Shown one piece after another: positions 21,721-33,668 of a stretch of 64,000 nt of DNA (its first letter is position 1; the number at the start of each line of letters is the position of its first letter). The notes beneath the pieces are model-generated. The model was not told the DNA's origin. It ran no database searches and saw only the letters and a program-made list of their open reading frames with translations. This stretch comes from Rutidosis leptorrhynchoides (Eukaryota; Streptophyta; Magnoliopsida; Asterales; Asteraceae): positions 77,957,501 through 78,021,500 of the forward strand of contig NC_092339.1 in the NCBI RefSeq assembly GCF_046630445.1. The letters are read 5' to 3'. A program made the translations under genes and the position numbers.

Positions 21721-23869
21721 GAGCATCAACAATGGAATTTTCGTGGTAGTTTACGGTGATAAACAAAATAGAATCATAGCAGCGGACACTTGCAACCGGT
21801 AGTAACATCATTCACGACCTCACTATCAACCTATTATTATCTTGTTCATCTCTATGTTACGTCATCGACATCGTACGTCATTATTATCACTCATATCAAA
21901 ACCATCATCATTTTTCTCGATCATAATCAGCATCATCAATCGGGTTCCATTTTCTATAATCCTCTCTTTAGCCTAACAGAAATAAGTGCCCGGCCCACTA
22001 TCAAAACAGTCCATCTTGCTCAGTCTATTAAAAACCCAATGTAAAGTCTATTAAAAAGGGAGCCCAACAGAAATAACTAGTTATCAGCCTAATAACTCCA
22101 CGGCCCAATTATGATAACATAATCATAACAGCCCAAACTCCTTACCGTTTAATTGTATTGATTGGTTTCTTTTTCTTTAAACTGTTTCCTAAAAACACCA
22201 ACATGTTGACAAAGCTTTACTGTGACCTGTACCCCTTTTCTCTAAAATAAACCTTATTTAACAACAAGTGGGAATTTGGTTTGGAAATTGTCGGCTAATC
22301 AAGCGCATATATCACTCTATGTGTTTTAGTAATAATATAACAGTGAATTATAGTAGTAGTAACTTGATTGAGTTTAGATGCAAAATAGCAAGTGTTTATG
22401 TTTGTTGTTCGAGAAAATAAGATATAAAGAGATCAAAACCGTATACAGCAGTAGTACACCATCATCGTCATGTTTTATTGGTGATTGAATGGTTGATTCA
22501 TGACATGCAAGAAAGAAATAGAAAGATTGCAAGTGATGGGTTTTGTTTTGTGGTTTAAACTCGAACAAGTTAAAAGGAATATTGTAGCAGTAGTATTAGC
22601 TTGGGTTTCGATGGTAGTTTACATAACTAGTAACAGTATAAGGTTCGAATATTGGTAAGACTGTAACAGGTTTTGTGGTTGTTGTGTTTGGTGATGATAA
22701 TAAAAAAAATATTAGAATTTGTAGCATACGATGATGGTGTTTTTCGAACGTGGAGTGGGTGGTGAAGGTTTTGATTTCATGAAGAAGGTTAGAGAGAGAG
22801 AGAGAGAGGAGAGATAGAGAGATTCGAGGTGGTTAACCGGAGGTGGTTTCTAGTAGTTTTCGAATAGAAATAGAAGAAGGAACGTGTATTAGCAATAGCA
22901 GTTTTACAACGGTGATGGATGATGGCATTGTGGTGATGCAAAGGAAACAGAAAATTCGCGTGATAGCAATCAAGGGATCGGTTTATGTTGGTGGTGATGT
23001 GAGCTTCGATTCTGGGTTTACTACGAAACACGAGACATGAAACACAAGGTGGTGGTGATTGGTGATGGTAGGTGACCGGTTTGAATGAAGGTTATAAATT
23101 CTCAAAAGTGGTATGATCAAATAAAAAGAATGATGGTGTTTATTGCTATGTATGTGTGTTTTCTAATCGAATGTAAATGTGTACGTATATATAAAATGTG
23201 AATGAAAAAAAAAAAAAGGAAACAGTAGATGTAAATGATAAAGGAAAAACAGTATCCTAAGTCTTCATTCATTCAGTTCCACAAATTTAATATATTATAC
23301 AAATAATAATAATATCTTAAACATAAGGAACGTGTGTAATTAAATACTTAGCAGCCTCCTCTTTAACTCTTGTGCCGACAGTTTTTACGGACTGCTAAAT
23401 CGTACTCCGTTGTTAAATCTGTGGCGAATAAAAGGTCTCAAAAAAATCCCATATTTATAAATTAACTATATTTATTTATTTTGGTCATTATGGTATAAGA
23501 TTCGAGCATTAACTATTAAATAAAAATTACATTAATTATTCACTCCCAACCAAAGTAAAATATAAAAAGTTTTAAAATTCAACAAATGGTTCCTAAATAT
23601 ATCTTTAATAAGCCTAAAATTTATAGAAATCATTTTCGGATCACCGTTTATTTTAAAATAATATCAGTTTGAATTTAAATTGCTTAATATCAATCGGAAC
23701 ATCAAACGAGTATTACAATCATTTAATATTTATTTTTAATATACTTTATTTATATATATAGATATATTTTAAATAATAATTATTATAATATCCTATTTTT
23801 ATTTTATTTTACATAATTAAATTTTAATAACAATAACATATAATATTTCAAATTATATTTTCAATTACC

Positions 23870-23873
<4 letters not shown>
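21721..23873 (-). repeat. Direct repeat copy 2, right LTR copy of element E
   Basis: It aligns to 1-2131 along its length with scattered substitutions and a few indels. Shared features include a GA-rich microsatellite near 22796 and a run of A near 23205. It ends in a TA array, and the terminal LTR sequence found after copy 1 is missing here. Confidence 0.6.

Positions 23874-23951
<78 letters not shown>
23874..23951. repeat. (TA)n microsatellite at the truncated LTR end
   Basis: About 78 bases of TA repeats at the point where similarity to copy 1 ends. Confidence 0.95.
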
Positions 23952-23956
<5 letters not shown>

Positions 23957-23957
<1 letters not shown>

Positions 23958-24416
23958 GGGGTGTTCGAGAGAATGAGTTTTTAAGAGCAAATGAGAAGTA
24001 AATAAATTTATTACAATTTATAATTTTCTATAAAAAAAACTTAGTAAAAATATTAGATTTCGGTGAAAAAAACAACATTCAAATATTAATATTATTTTAC
24101 CGTAAAAATATTAGCGTTTTTGACAAAACCAATAACATTCATTAGAAATAATGTTTCTGGGCATAAAATTATATGTATGATTCACTAGTAAGAATTTATT
24201 CTTCAAAAATATTTATCGTAATAATGTTATTTTTATTTTAAATTTTTAAAAAGTTATATATTTTTGATCGTAAATTTGTTTCACGTATAACATGAAATTG
24301 TATGTAAACGCAATGTTAACATAAAAATGAATAATAAAATAATAGAGTAAACATTATTTATATATAATGTTTTACGTCTCATTCCTCAAAAAATCGGCTC
24401 CCCCGAATCTGTTTCC
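23957..24416. mobile_element. Possible MITE with imperfect terminal inverted repeats
   Basis: The left end (ttcgagagaatgag, then aagagcaaatgag) is roughly complementary to the right end (ctcattcctc, then cccccgaatc) over about 33 bases with about 8 mismatches. The interior is AT-rich and non-coding. I could not define a target duplication. Confidence 0.3.
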
Positions 24417-25036
24417 ACATTACTTCGTATTATATTATATACTAGTGAAATGACCCGTAAAACCACGTGTTTGTTTAAAGGAAACAGTTTAATAATATGT
24501 TTTATGTATTAAGAGAATGTAAATGCTAAAGTCATTTAGTTTAATGACCAGTGGAACACCGAATTCCGACTAAGAAACTTGTCGTTGTTTTTACAAATAT
24601 ATTGATGTACTTAACTTGGTCAGAATAAATGAACTAACTTGATATACTTAACTTTGTCATAAACGCCTACATTACAATCTTTTGTTGAGACATGTATTTC
24701 GCATACATATGTAACGTAATTAATCTCGTAAAAAGCACTCATATTTGAATAATAACTATAATAATAATTATAATAAATAATAATAAAGTTTGTTTAAAAA
24801 TTGAGTATTTATAGTTTTAATAATAATTATTAGCAATAACAAATGTCTCTTGATAAATTTTTAAAAATTAAAATACAATTATTATATGAAGGTTGTACAA
24901 TATACTTCAAAGTTTATACACGTGTTTATGAGGTGATTTGTAAATGATTGTACAATTTGTTTTAAAGTTTATACATATGGTCATGTGAGTGTTTTATCAT
25001 AAAGTGGTACATAATGCTTCAAGTATTGTACATATG

Positions 25037-25044
25037 GTCCTGAG
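25037..25044. repeat. 8-bp target duplication of the hAT element, left (GTCCTGAG)
   Basis: Exact copy of 26426-26433. Confidence 0.95.
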
Positions 25045-26425
25045 TAGGGATGTCAATGGATGTTCAATCAATGGACATCCAACCGATCCGATCCATTTAT
25101 AATAGATATGAATGATGTAAATGGACGAATAACGGATACAGATGGATGATCTAGGATACTTCGTGGATCGGATATGGATGACAATTTATTATTCACGGAT
25201 ATATCCATTATCACCCGAAGTACATCTATATATACATATATACGTACTAAAATATATGCATATGCATCTACATATCGATATACATATACATATAACCTAT
25301 AAATTCTTAAATTATTAACGAAAATAAGAGTTGTGATAGTCACAATTACTAAATTGTTACTAACAATATTCAAAGTTACATATTTAGATTATTTTAAACG
25401 TATATTTACTTATATGGCAAATTCCATTAAGAGGTAACATATTATACAAGTTTTCCTATTTTCGGTAATATGTTTCATTTCGCTATAAAAGAAGGAGTCA
25501 TTTTTCAAAAGTTTATCAAAAAGAGGAGTGTCGGTAACTTTTGTTAACTTTCTCAGTTAAGTGTCAACTTTGCATAACATGTCAAGTCCCTTATCGACCA
25601 ACGTTTTCAACTCGCAATTTTGACGCACGTTATCGACTCGCGATTCCGACACGGGTTTTCGATCTGCGTTTTCGAGGCGCGTTTTCAACTTGCGTTTTCG
25701 ACACGCGTTTTTCAAGGGGCGTTTTCGATGCGCGTCGATCGTGGCACGTTTTCAACTCGCGATTTCGATTCGCGTTCTCGAGGTGCGATTTCAACGCGTA
25801 TCGAAATGTTGCCATTTTCGTTAATATATTTGGAATTACTTTATATGGGAAAAACACTCATCGAAAAATAGGCCTCGAAAACGCGTGTCAGAATCGCACA
25901 TCAAAAACGTGCGGCGAAATCGCGATTTGAAAACGTTGGTCGATAAAGGACTTGACATGTTATGGAACGTTGACACTTAACTGAGAAAGTTAACAAAAGT
26001 CAACGACACCCTTTTTTGACTAACTTTCGAAAACACACTCCTTTTTTATAGCGAAATGAAATATGTTACCGAAAATATGAAAACTGGTATAATATGTTAC
26101 CTTTTTATGAAATTTGCCCTTACTTATATTATAACGTATTTTGCTCAATTAAATTCACAATTCGCGACAAATTACAATCAAAACATGTATAACAAATCAA
26201 AAACATAAAGATTTAATATTTACATTTTTGATAATCCATATTAAATTGATAAAATTGTCGTTAGATTAACATTTCATTTGATATCCACCCGCAAAATCAA
26301 TCGGATATGGATATGGAAGGATGAAATGAAATTAAATGGATATGGATATGGATGAGCAAAACTTAAATGGATATGGATGTGGATATGACATCATCCGATC
26401 TATATCCGATCCATTGCCATCCCTA
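25045..26425. mobile_element. Non-autonomous hAT-type element containing a Mutator-like insertion
   Basis: The ends are inverted repeats (tagggatgtcaatgga at the left, tccattgccatcccta at the right; one mismatch), flanked by a perfect 8-bp duplication, which is the hAT hallmark. Subterminal regions carry many ggatatggat-type repeats in inverted arrangement. No transposase frame is seen. Excluding the nested element it is about 670 bp. Confidence 0.85.
25416..26119. mobile_element. Mutator-like element with long terminal inverted repeats
   Basis: Inverted repeats of at least 200 bp (starting ggcaaatt at the left, ending aatttgccc at the right) are flanked by the 10-bp direct repeat TTACTTATAT (25406-25415 and 26120-26129). 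Long inverted repeats with 9-11-bp duplications are typical of MULEs. The centre (25620-25930) is a GC-rich series of short units like acgcgttttcga, unlike the AT-rich surroundings. No transposase frame is seen. Confidence 0.85.
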
Positions 26426-26433
26426 GTCCTGAG
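26426..26433. repeat. 8-bp target duplication of the hAT element, right
   Basis: GTCCTGAG, identical to 25037-25044. Confidence 0.95.
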
Positions 26434-26945
26434 GGTGTTTTACTATAAGTTTGTATATAATGTTTCAAATATTGTACATTTGGTCATGAAGGTGTTTTAT
26501 CATAAGGTTGTACATAATACTCCATATATTATAAAATTAACATGTTAATATTTTTACTAAATACAATTAATTATTTTAATGACATCATTATGAAGACCTA
26601 AATTTTGTTTTCTTTATTTTTGATTTTTTTAAGCTTAGATAATCTTATTTATGATATCATTAAGTAGATTTAATTTAATTGTAAAAATAATTATATTTAT
26701 GACATCATCGATATGTCCTCACAATTTTTCTTTTTTCTTTTTGATTTTTTTATAAAAGAAAAAAGATAATTATTGCATCATCATTTTAGAATCATAATAG
26801 AACTTATAGATAGATTACTTTTTATCAAATGGTTTATTTACTAGGAGTATTGGTAAATTAATAGGTATTGAGTATGAGAGTTGTCGTTCTAAAAAATTAT
26901 ATATTTCACGTTGTTGTATTTATTATATACTATAAGTATATACTA

Positions 26946-27054
<109 letters not shown>

Positions 27055-27486
27055 TTATTTTATTTTATTTTTTTATTTATATACTAAAAGAGATGGGAAC
27101 TTGTGTCGTTCCCATCATTTTTTTTGTCGTCCAACACCCATTTCACACTAGAATTTTCACTTCCCCCTCAACTATTTTGGACTCTTAAATTCTGCAGGGG
27201 TTAAAAGCGTAACTTCAGTTTTTAATTTAAATCAAAAAGAAAAGTTCACCGTAAACTTCAACGGGCCCTATCTTTCTACTCATCACGAATTAATTTTCAC
27301 CGCTACTACCATTAAATTAAACTTAAAATAATGTTACGAACAAAACGAGACTAACTACGTCCTAAACGGATACTTTTTTAAGAACGCTAACCACACCGAC
27401 ATCTAAACGAGTCTTAACACATGAGCGGTTTGTCTCTCTATACATACACAAGGATATGTTAAATACGAACATGCATGCCGAAAGCC

Positions 27487-27518
27487 CCCGCCGCATCGCG
27501 CGGGTTGCTCCGGACTAG
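27487..27518 (+). other. Helitron 3' hairpin and CTAG terminus
   Basis: A 7-bp GC stem with a bulged C and loop ATC, followed by ttgctccgga and CTAG. Confidence 0.7.
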
Positions 27519-28315
27519 TTATATATTATATTATATACTTCTTGTTTTCCTAACCAAACAAAATAATAAATGGAACCTAATTCCAATTCTATCGCATTTC
27601 ATATTAAATTTGTCATTCAAATACGCCTCGAGGATTTGGAAATCATACACTTTCAAAATATTATAAACTTACAAAAAGTTTATAGGGGGATTTTACCGAC
27701 CCGCATCAAGGAATTCAGGCTGATTTACATGCCCGTATGAATTGATGGATCTGGTACCTGAAGTGCGAGTCGGGTTTTTGCCCGAAAATGCATGCATACG
27801 TGCGTGCGTGATCACGAAGATGATTAATTCCCCTATCGAAAAGAGCCTTTCAAAAAAATATCAATTTTGTTAAAACACGTTATATAAATTTTTATTTGAA
27901 TATAATATAAGTTATAATTATAATAAAGCCCATCAAGTAAAATTCTCGAGTTGCTATAACGAGTGGACCAATTTGATTTGTTTGGTCCAGCAATATATAA
28001 TATCAGATGGATCAGTAAAAATCATTAGTAAGCAAAACTAAAATTTAATTGATTTAGCTAGATTCAATTAAGTCATTATGATAAAGAGTTTCAAGTATAC
28101 AGTTCTGTTCAAATACTTTAAATATATGTTCGTGATGTTCTAGATTCACGAAGGTGGTAATTTCTACGGATAATCAGTTTTCTAGTTAAGTTTACTCGTC
28201 AATTGCTTCACAAACTTATTGTTCTTGTGTGGAAATTATTTCTACGGATGGACTCAGAAACATGGTTTGGACTCGGGAGTAGAAACGAACGACCATGCGT
28301 TATTCGTTTGCGGGG
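27519..28315. other. Unclassified non-coding stretch
   Basis: I see no gene and no clear repeat boundary. A short purine/pyrimidine alternation (gcatgcatacgtgcgtgcgtg) lies at 27788-27810. Confidence 0.5.
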
Positions 28316-28323
28316 CATACAAT

Positions 28324-28667
28324 CAGGGGCGGTTTTATGTGGGAACCGGGGGCGCCCGTCCCTAGTGGATTTGCAATTTTCAGTGTTAAAATTTTAAATT
28401 TTTCGACTTTGCCCTCGGTGAATTTTTTTGCCCCAAAACCTACATATTTTGCTCTAAAACCTTTAAATTTTGCCCAAAATTCTCCAAATTTTACCTCAAA
28501 ACCTTCAAATTTTACCCACAAACCTTCAAATTTTGTCCAAAAACCTCAAAATTTTGCCTAAAAACCTCCAATTTTTGCCCCCAAAACTCCGTATTTTGCC
28601 CAAAAAAGTTGCTACGGTTTTAAAAAAATTTCGTCCTCGGTGAAGAAAAATCCTGCTTCCGCCACTG
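28324..28667. mobile_element. hAT-type MITE with an internal minisatellite
   Basis: The ends caggggcgg and ccgccactg form the inverted repeat CAGNGGCGG typical of plant hAT MITEs. They are flanked by catacaat (28316-28323) and catacagt (28668-28675), an 8-bp duplication with one mismatch. The interior has about ten copies of a unit of about 20 bp like aaaccttcaaattttgccc. Confidence 0.85.
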
Positions 28668-28696
28668 CATACAGTAATCTTTAGCGTCGGGTTCAC

Positions 28697-29150
28697 TGTT
28701 GGAGTGCGAAGTTCGAATTAAACAAGGTTTGCTGAATCTGTGAAATTGGTGATCGCGAGTTTTGTTTTCTCAGCACAGATGTGATTCTTGCGACCATAAC
28801 TCTAAACTCGCGACCACCAGAATTTCATCGCGGTCGCGAGAATGGTTCTGACGGGACAAAATTCTAGAATTGATTTTTTTGCTCGTTAAGTTGTTTCCTT
28901 GTTTAGATTTGCCTATATTAACACCCTATGTAACCCATACAATGTGTGCACGAAAATAATAAAGAAAAATCTCTGGTTTGCGCCCGTGGACTAAACCCTT
29001 CTTCGTGTTTGGAGTTGGGATATAACCACGTTAAATCCTTGTGTCGTTTATGCTTTATTTATCGTTCTTATGCTTTAATTATTCGTTTGTCGTTCGTGGG
29101 TTTGGTGATTGGATTAAATCACATGTCTTGTTGGGTCCCGAATCCTAACA
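28697..29150 (+). repeat. Copia-like element 5' LTR
   Basis: It begins tgttggagtgcgaagttc and ends atcctaaca, just before the primer site. The block 28760-28806 is inverted relative to the 3' LTR. Confidence 0.85.
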
Positions 29151-29152
29151 AG

Positions 29153-29165
29153 TGGTGTCAAGAGC
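29153..29165 (+). other. Primer binding site of the Copia-like element
   Basis: tggtgtcaagagc resembles TGGTATCAGAGC (initiator Met tRNA) with one substitution and one inserted base, two bases after the LTR. Confidence 0.7.
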
Positions 29166-31064
29166 TTCAAGTTTACGTGTTCGGGCACGATGGCGAATTG
29201 AAAGCAAGTGTATTAGAAATGGTTGATGAATCGGTTTTTTCATCAGGGTTATTAAAATGACGGGCTTAAGAATTTGTTTGCAACATGTATCGAGACCATG
29301 TGACTTAGTTGTTCGCGGAATCTTGGGGTATGTGTATGTATCCATAAAGATTAATCACACCAAGGTTAGTCTGATCTTGACTTTTATGATGCAATTAGTC
29401 GACGAATTTTATTATGATAGTGATGGTTCGCAAAGGGTTACGGAGTCAGAGGTAGGTTCGATGGGTTCATTGCAGAGAGATTTTTTAGGGAGATCTTGGT
29501 GTCGGATCTGAGTTCTCATCTTCGCGATCCCGTGCGAATGAATGATTGAACTTTCAAATTCGGAGTTCCAGGAGCCGTTGTAGTAGAAAATTTGTAGCGG
29601 GTTATTAACCGTTGGATCGACTTGATATATTATGTGTGGATAGTAGACTTACTGTTCTACACGTGGTAAAAATTTGAGGCTGATCTGATCGTTGGATCTT
29701 GAGATATGATTTTTCGAATCTAGGCAGTTTTCAGGATGAAGTTTTTCGGGTTTGATGGTGCGAGCATGAGATGGTTTTGTCTCGAAAACTTCGAGCGATA
29801 CGAGCTATGTTTTCAGAGATGTGGGTTTGTTATGGAAGCTCAGGAGGGTGTTTTTCTATGGGGTTAGAGCGGTTGAATAATGAACAAGATGCATCGGGTT
29901 GAAAGTCGATAGTGGGAGTATCAGGGAAGTTTGGTGCTTGCGGGGTTTGGAAACTGGATGACCAATGGTGTTTGGTCAATATTCCATGATCTATGGAGTA
30001 TGCGGGCTGATTTGAGCTTCTTGTCACTAAGGGTAATTGGTTGTCGAAGGGTGTCGGATAGAACGCGTTCGACGGTTGCTCGGTTCTTGGTTGAAGTTTC
30101 AACGAATGGATCGGTTTTCTCCGATGGTGATCAATTAGAAGTTCTTAGGTGATGGAAGAAGGGCGGATAATCTTGTAAGTCCTGATACTTGAGCTTTCTA
30201 GGATCGTTGAGGGTGTCGGAAACTCGATGTGAGTTTGGTATCCGACGGAAGTTATCGAGCTAGTGGGAGTTAGTCGACTAGTGGAGTCGTGGAGATGATT
30301 ATGTGACGTTGTCTCCAATGTTCTCAAGATTAATGTGATGATTTCGGGTAACACTAGGGCTTCGAGTGCTTGTTTTACTCTCTGATGGCAAAATTTGCGA
30401 CTGACTGGTGGTACGAACCAAGTTTCTTCTCGAGTAGCCGCTGTTTTATTTCTTACTCGTACAGTGGGAGCGTGCTTAAGATGAGAAGATGGGTTTGTGA
30501 AATTCATAGCTATGAGGAGGTCAGTGAACCAGCGAGAAAGCGGAAAGTTGAAAAGTTAGTAGATTTCGAGGTTGTGATTGTGTTCTCAGTGGAGCCATGA
30601 TGAAGAGTCTACGAGGACGTCTGTTGGATTTTCTGATTGCTGGGAAGGAAAATCATAGATAGACGGTGAAATCCTGTACGAAGGTGATCATTGACATGTG
30701 TGTTCGGGATTAGACATGTCTAGAGTGATCGGTGAGGCGGTGTAGTCTCATGAAGAATTCTATAATTGAAGAGTCGCATACTTCAATTGGTCTTCTAGTG
30801 TAAGAAGATGATCTTCGTGTTAGAAGATGGTGGCAATAGAAACCGAGATGGCCCAAGCTAGTAACTATTAGATTGGATTATCATTCAACGGTGTTTTTGG
30901 TGTCAAAAGACTTCACTTGCTCGTAGGCTAACGAGTGAAGTGCGGCGTGATTCGGGTGTCTCATCCGGCGGTATCAAAATGACTTGGTAATCGGCTAATC
31001 TAGAGTTATTGTGGGTTTGTTTAAACATAGTTACGGGTTGGCGAAGGTTGTTTAATGTCTCCTT

Positions 31065-31076
31065 CGAGTGGGAGAT
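31065..31076 (+). other. Polypurine tract of the Copia-like element
   Basis: cgagtgggagat immediately precedes the 3' LTR. Confidence 0.8.
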
Positions 31077-31270
31077 TGTTGGAGTGCGAAGTTCGAATTA
31101 ATTAAGGTTTGCTGAATCTGTGAAATTGGTGACTGCGAGTTTAGAGTTATGGTCCCAAGAATCACATATGTGCTGAGAAAACAAAATTCGCGACCACCAG
31201 AATTTCATCGCGGTCGCGAGAATGGTTCTCACGGGAGAAAATTTTAGAATTGAGTTTTCTTGCTCGTTGA
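31077..31270 (+). repeat. Truncated 3' LTR of the Copia-like element
   Basis: It matches the first 190 bp or so of the 5' LTR up to gctcgtt, then similarity stops. The block 31140-31186 is in the opposite orientation to its partner. Confidence 0.85.
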
Positions 31271-31743
31271 TATCGTTCCAATTATACACATTTTATGTCG
31301 CGATATCGGGTTCGGTTCGTATTCATTTTGTGATATTTTGAAGATATAATGAGGTTTTTATAAAGTTTATCGCCTTTTGGGTCAAGTGATGTTTTGGAAG
31401 TATTCTTGGTGGTTTACGAGAGTTTTGGAGATAAAAAGATGAATGTTGAAGAAGGTTCAAATTTTGGTTTGCGCGCCTCCGCCGTTTTGGCCATAACTTG
31501 AGCATACGGACTCGAAAAAAGGTGAATTCAAAGCCCAGACGTATGTAACTCAGATCTCTACGATAATCAAGAATTGAAACTACTGTTCAAAGGATGTGCA
31601 CATCACAGTCGCGATTGGCACATCGCGGCCGCGATTCAGAGATGGAAAATTGTAGTTCACGAACAGCAATGTATCCCGGTCGCGATTCAGCTATTCCGGC
31701 CGCAATTCGGGGCGGTCAGACTTCCGAATTTACATCTTTAAAT
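31271..31743. other. Unclassified repeat-like sequence
   Basis: No gene. It contains several near-palindromic tcgcggccgcga-like motifs (31610-31710), similar to motifs inside the adjacent Copia-like LTR. It may be a fragment of another LTR. Confidence 0.4.
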
Positions 31744-33140
31744 TGTAACACCCACATTTTTGACAAATTTTTTTTACATCAACTTTGCTGTCTGTTTCGG
31801 GTCCCATATAATCTGAATTTACCTAAAAGGACATAACCATTGGAAAGTTGACTATCCCACCTTTCTATAGACAACTTATTCGTCAAAAACGGAGTTACGG
31901 TTTAGGAATTATAGCCTTTCGAAAACAGTCACTCAAGCGCACTGTTGTACTGCTGCTGCTGCTATCTATCTGCTGTTTTTACACAGCAAATGCGCCCCAG
32001 GTCCAGTTTTGACATCTATTTTAAACACGTCTAGACATGAAAAACTCAAACATATAATATACCGTTTTAAAGATTGCCGGGAATACTTTCTATCCCAAAT
32101 AATAATTTACACCAAAACTTACTCGATTTCATTTTAAGGGTCCACAAAGTAGGCCCCCGAGAGTCATTTTTGACGTTTATACCAAATGGGTCAAAACTTA
32201 CACTTTTATCAAAAAAATACCCAATAGTCATTTCTAAAGTACCAAAACCTGTCTAATTTCTCAACATAACATATAAGACATGTCTAAATTAACAAATGCC
32301 TGTTTTGACACTCAAATAGTCAAACGGGTCAAAATTACCCAAGCTACACCAAAAGGGATTTTATTATTATAAGAACCAAAATTTTAACATAGTAACTTTA
32401 TATTACATGAGTTCCAATATCCACATTCAAACTATTACAAAAACCTTTATACATACTATTTAACATTAACCACATACCCAAAAGGCCGTTATAAAGTGAC
32501 CAAAACACACGGACGATTTATTACAAGCAAACTATCAAACGATGATTAAAGAGGCGAGTATACACCTACAAAAGGTATACTATCCACAACTAGTCTTTCA
32601 TAATAGCTTTCCCTTCCCTTTGCTCAACTTTAACTTCCTTGCCTTTTTTACCTAAAACATTTAAACGCTTAAAGAGTAAGCCATATGCTTAGTGAGATTT
32701 ATGAAAATTAAACGAGCATCAACAAATCATATAGCAATCAAGAATGCATATAACTATACCAATTAGCAAAATGGATCCATCTCATCAATATTGACCGTTT
32801 AGCCTTGGCTAAAACAATCCTATCATCAAATGTAATGGTCTAGCCTCGACATTTACGACCATTACTAATAAATAACTAGCCTCGGCTAGATTCATGTCAA
32901 CCACATAACCGATCACACAATCACATAGATACTTGAAACAATTATTAGTCAACTCTACACAAAACGTTTAAGTAAATAACAATTAACATCACTTAACATA
33001 ATCAATTCATGATTACGTGAATCCTCTGCCACGTATGCAATCCGAATTCATATAACCATATCACTCGTTTAACCCCATAAAACTCACCTTAAGCGGTGTA
33101 ATTGCAATATAACCCTTCCACGTTCCAAGTACCTAATAAT

Positions 33141-33668
33141 CAATGGCGGAGCTAGGGGGTAGCTTGGGGGTGTTGAGCTACCCCCAAGTGAATCACCGAC
33201 AACAAATACTATATGTTAATTTTTGTCAAGTGTTTGTGAGCACCCCTCATAAGTGCATAGCATACTACATACCAACTTTTGGGAATAGATTGATTCGTCT
33301 TATATTAACTCTTCTCGTTTTAACTGCTACAAGTGAAAGAGCTTTCTCATCAATGAAAATTGTTAAAACAAAGCTTTGTTGCAGCATGGGTGACGATTTT
33401 CTTAAAAATTGCTTGATTCTTTACATTGAGAGAGACGTGTTAAATATTAATCTATTTTTTGATGATTTCTTTTGGAAAAACTTGTTCTTATTTAAGAATG
33501 GTGGTCGTTTACGTTCTTTTGTAATGATACATTGTTATTATATCTAGATGGATTTGTTATCGTTGATCGTCTATTACGTAAATGGAATGTTTATTATCGA
33601 TAGAGTAATTATATTAATTTTTTTATCGCGTAAGCAACCCCTATCATGAAATCCCGGCTTCGCCTCTG
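33141..33668 (+). mobile_element. hAT derivative retaining part of the transposase gene
   Basis: The ends caatggcggagc and gcttcgcctctg form an imperfect inverted repeat, flanked by a perfect 8-bp duplication, ctaataat (33133-33140 and 33669-33676). At 528 bp it is an internal deletion derivative that keeps the last part of a transposase gene. Confidence 0.9.
33143..33547 (+). pseudogene. hAT transposase C-terminal fragment
   Basis: The frame of 134 residues matches a hAT C-terminal dimerisation region from about residue 45: a hydrophobic stretch, then TSERAFSSMKIVKTKLCCSM and a conserved tail (LKNCLILYIERD). In full transposases this region mediates dimerisation. The catalytic core and the zinc finger are absent. 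The first 40 residues come from terminal sequence and are probably not genuine transposase. It is related to the MYM/TTF-type hAT transposases of plants. Confidence 0.8.

Larger units (their letters stand above)
28697..31270 (+). mobile_element. Non-autonomous Copia-like LTR element with a truncated 3' LTR
   Basis: The order is 454-bp 5' LTR (tgttggagtgcg...atcctaaca), primer site, about 1.9 kb interior, polypurine tract, and the start of the 3' LTR, cut after about 194 bp. The LTR start TGTTGG and tract GAGTGGGAGAT are typical of Ty1/Copia. No gag or pol domain is visible. The frames in 29257-30600 are short and carry no motif. The 3' end is lost, so no target duplication can be found. Confidence 0.8.

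Noticed and set aside
29257..30600. Possible gag or host gene fragments in the Copia-like element interior
   Set aside because: Several short frames on both strands, none with a zinc knuckle, protease or other recognisable motif.
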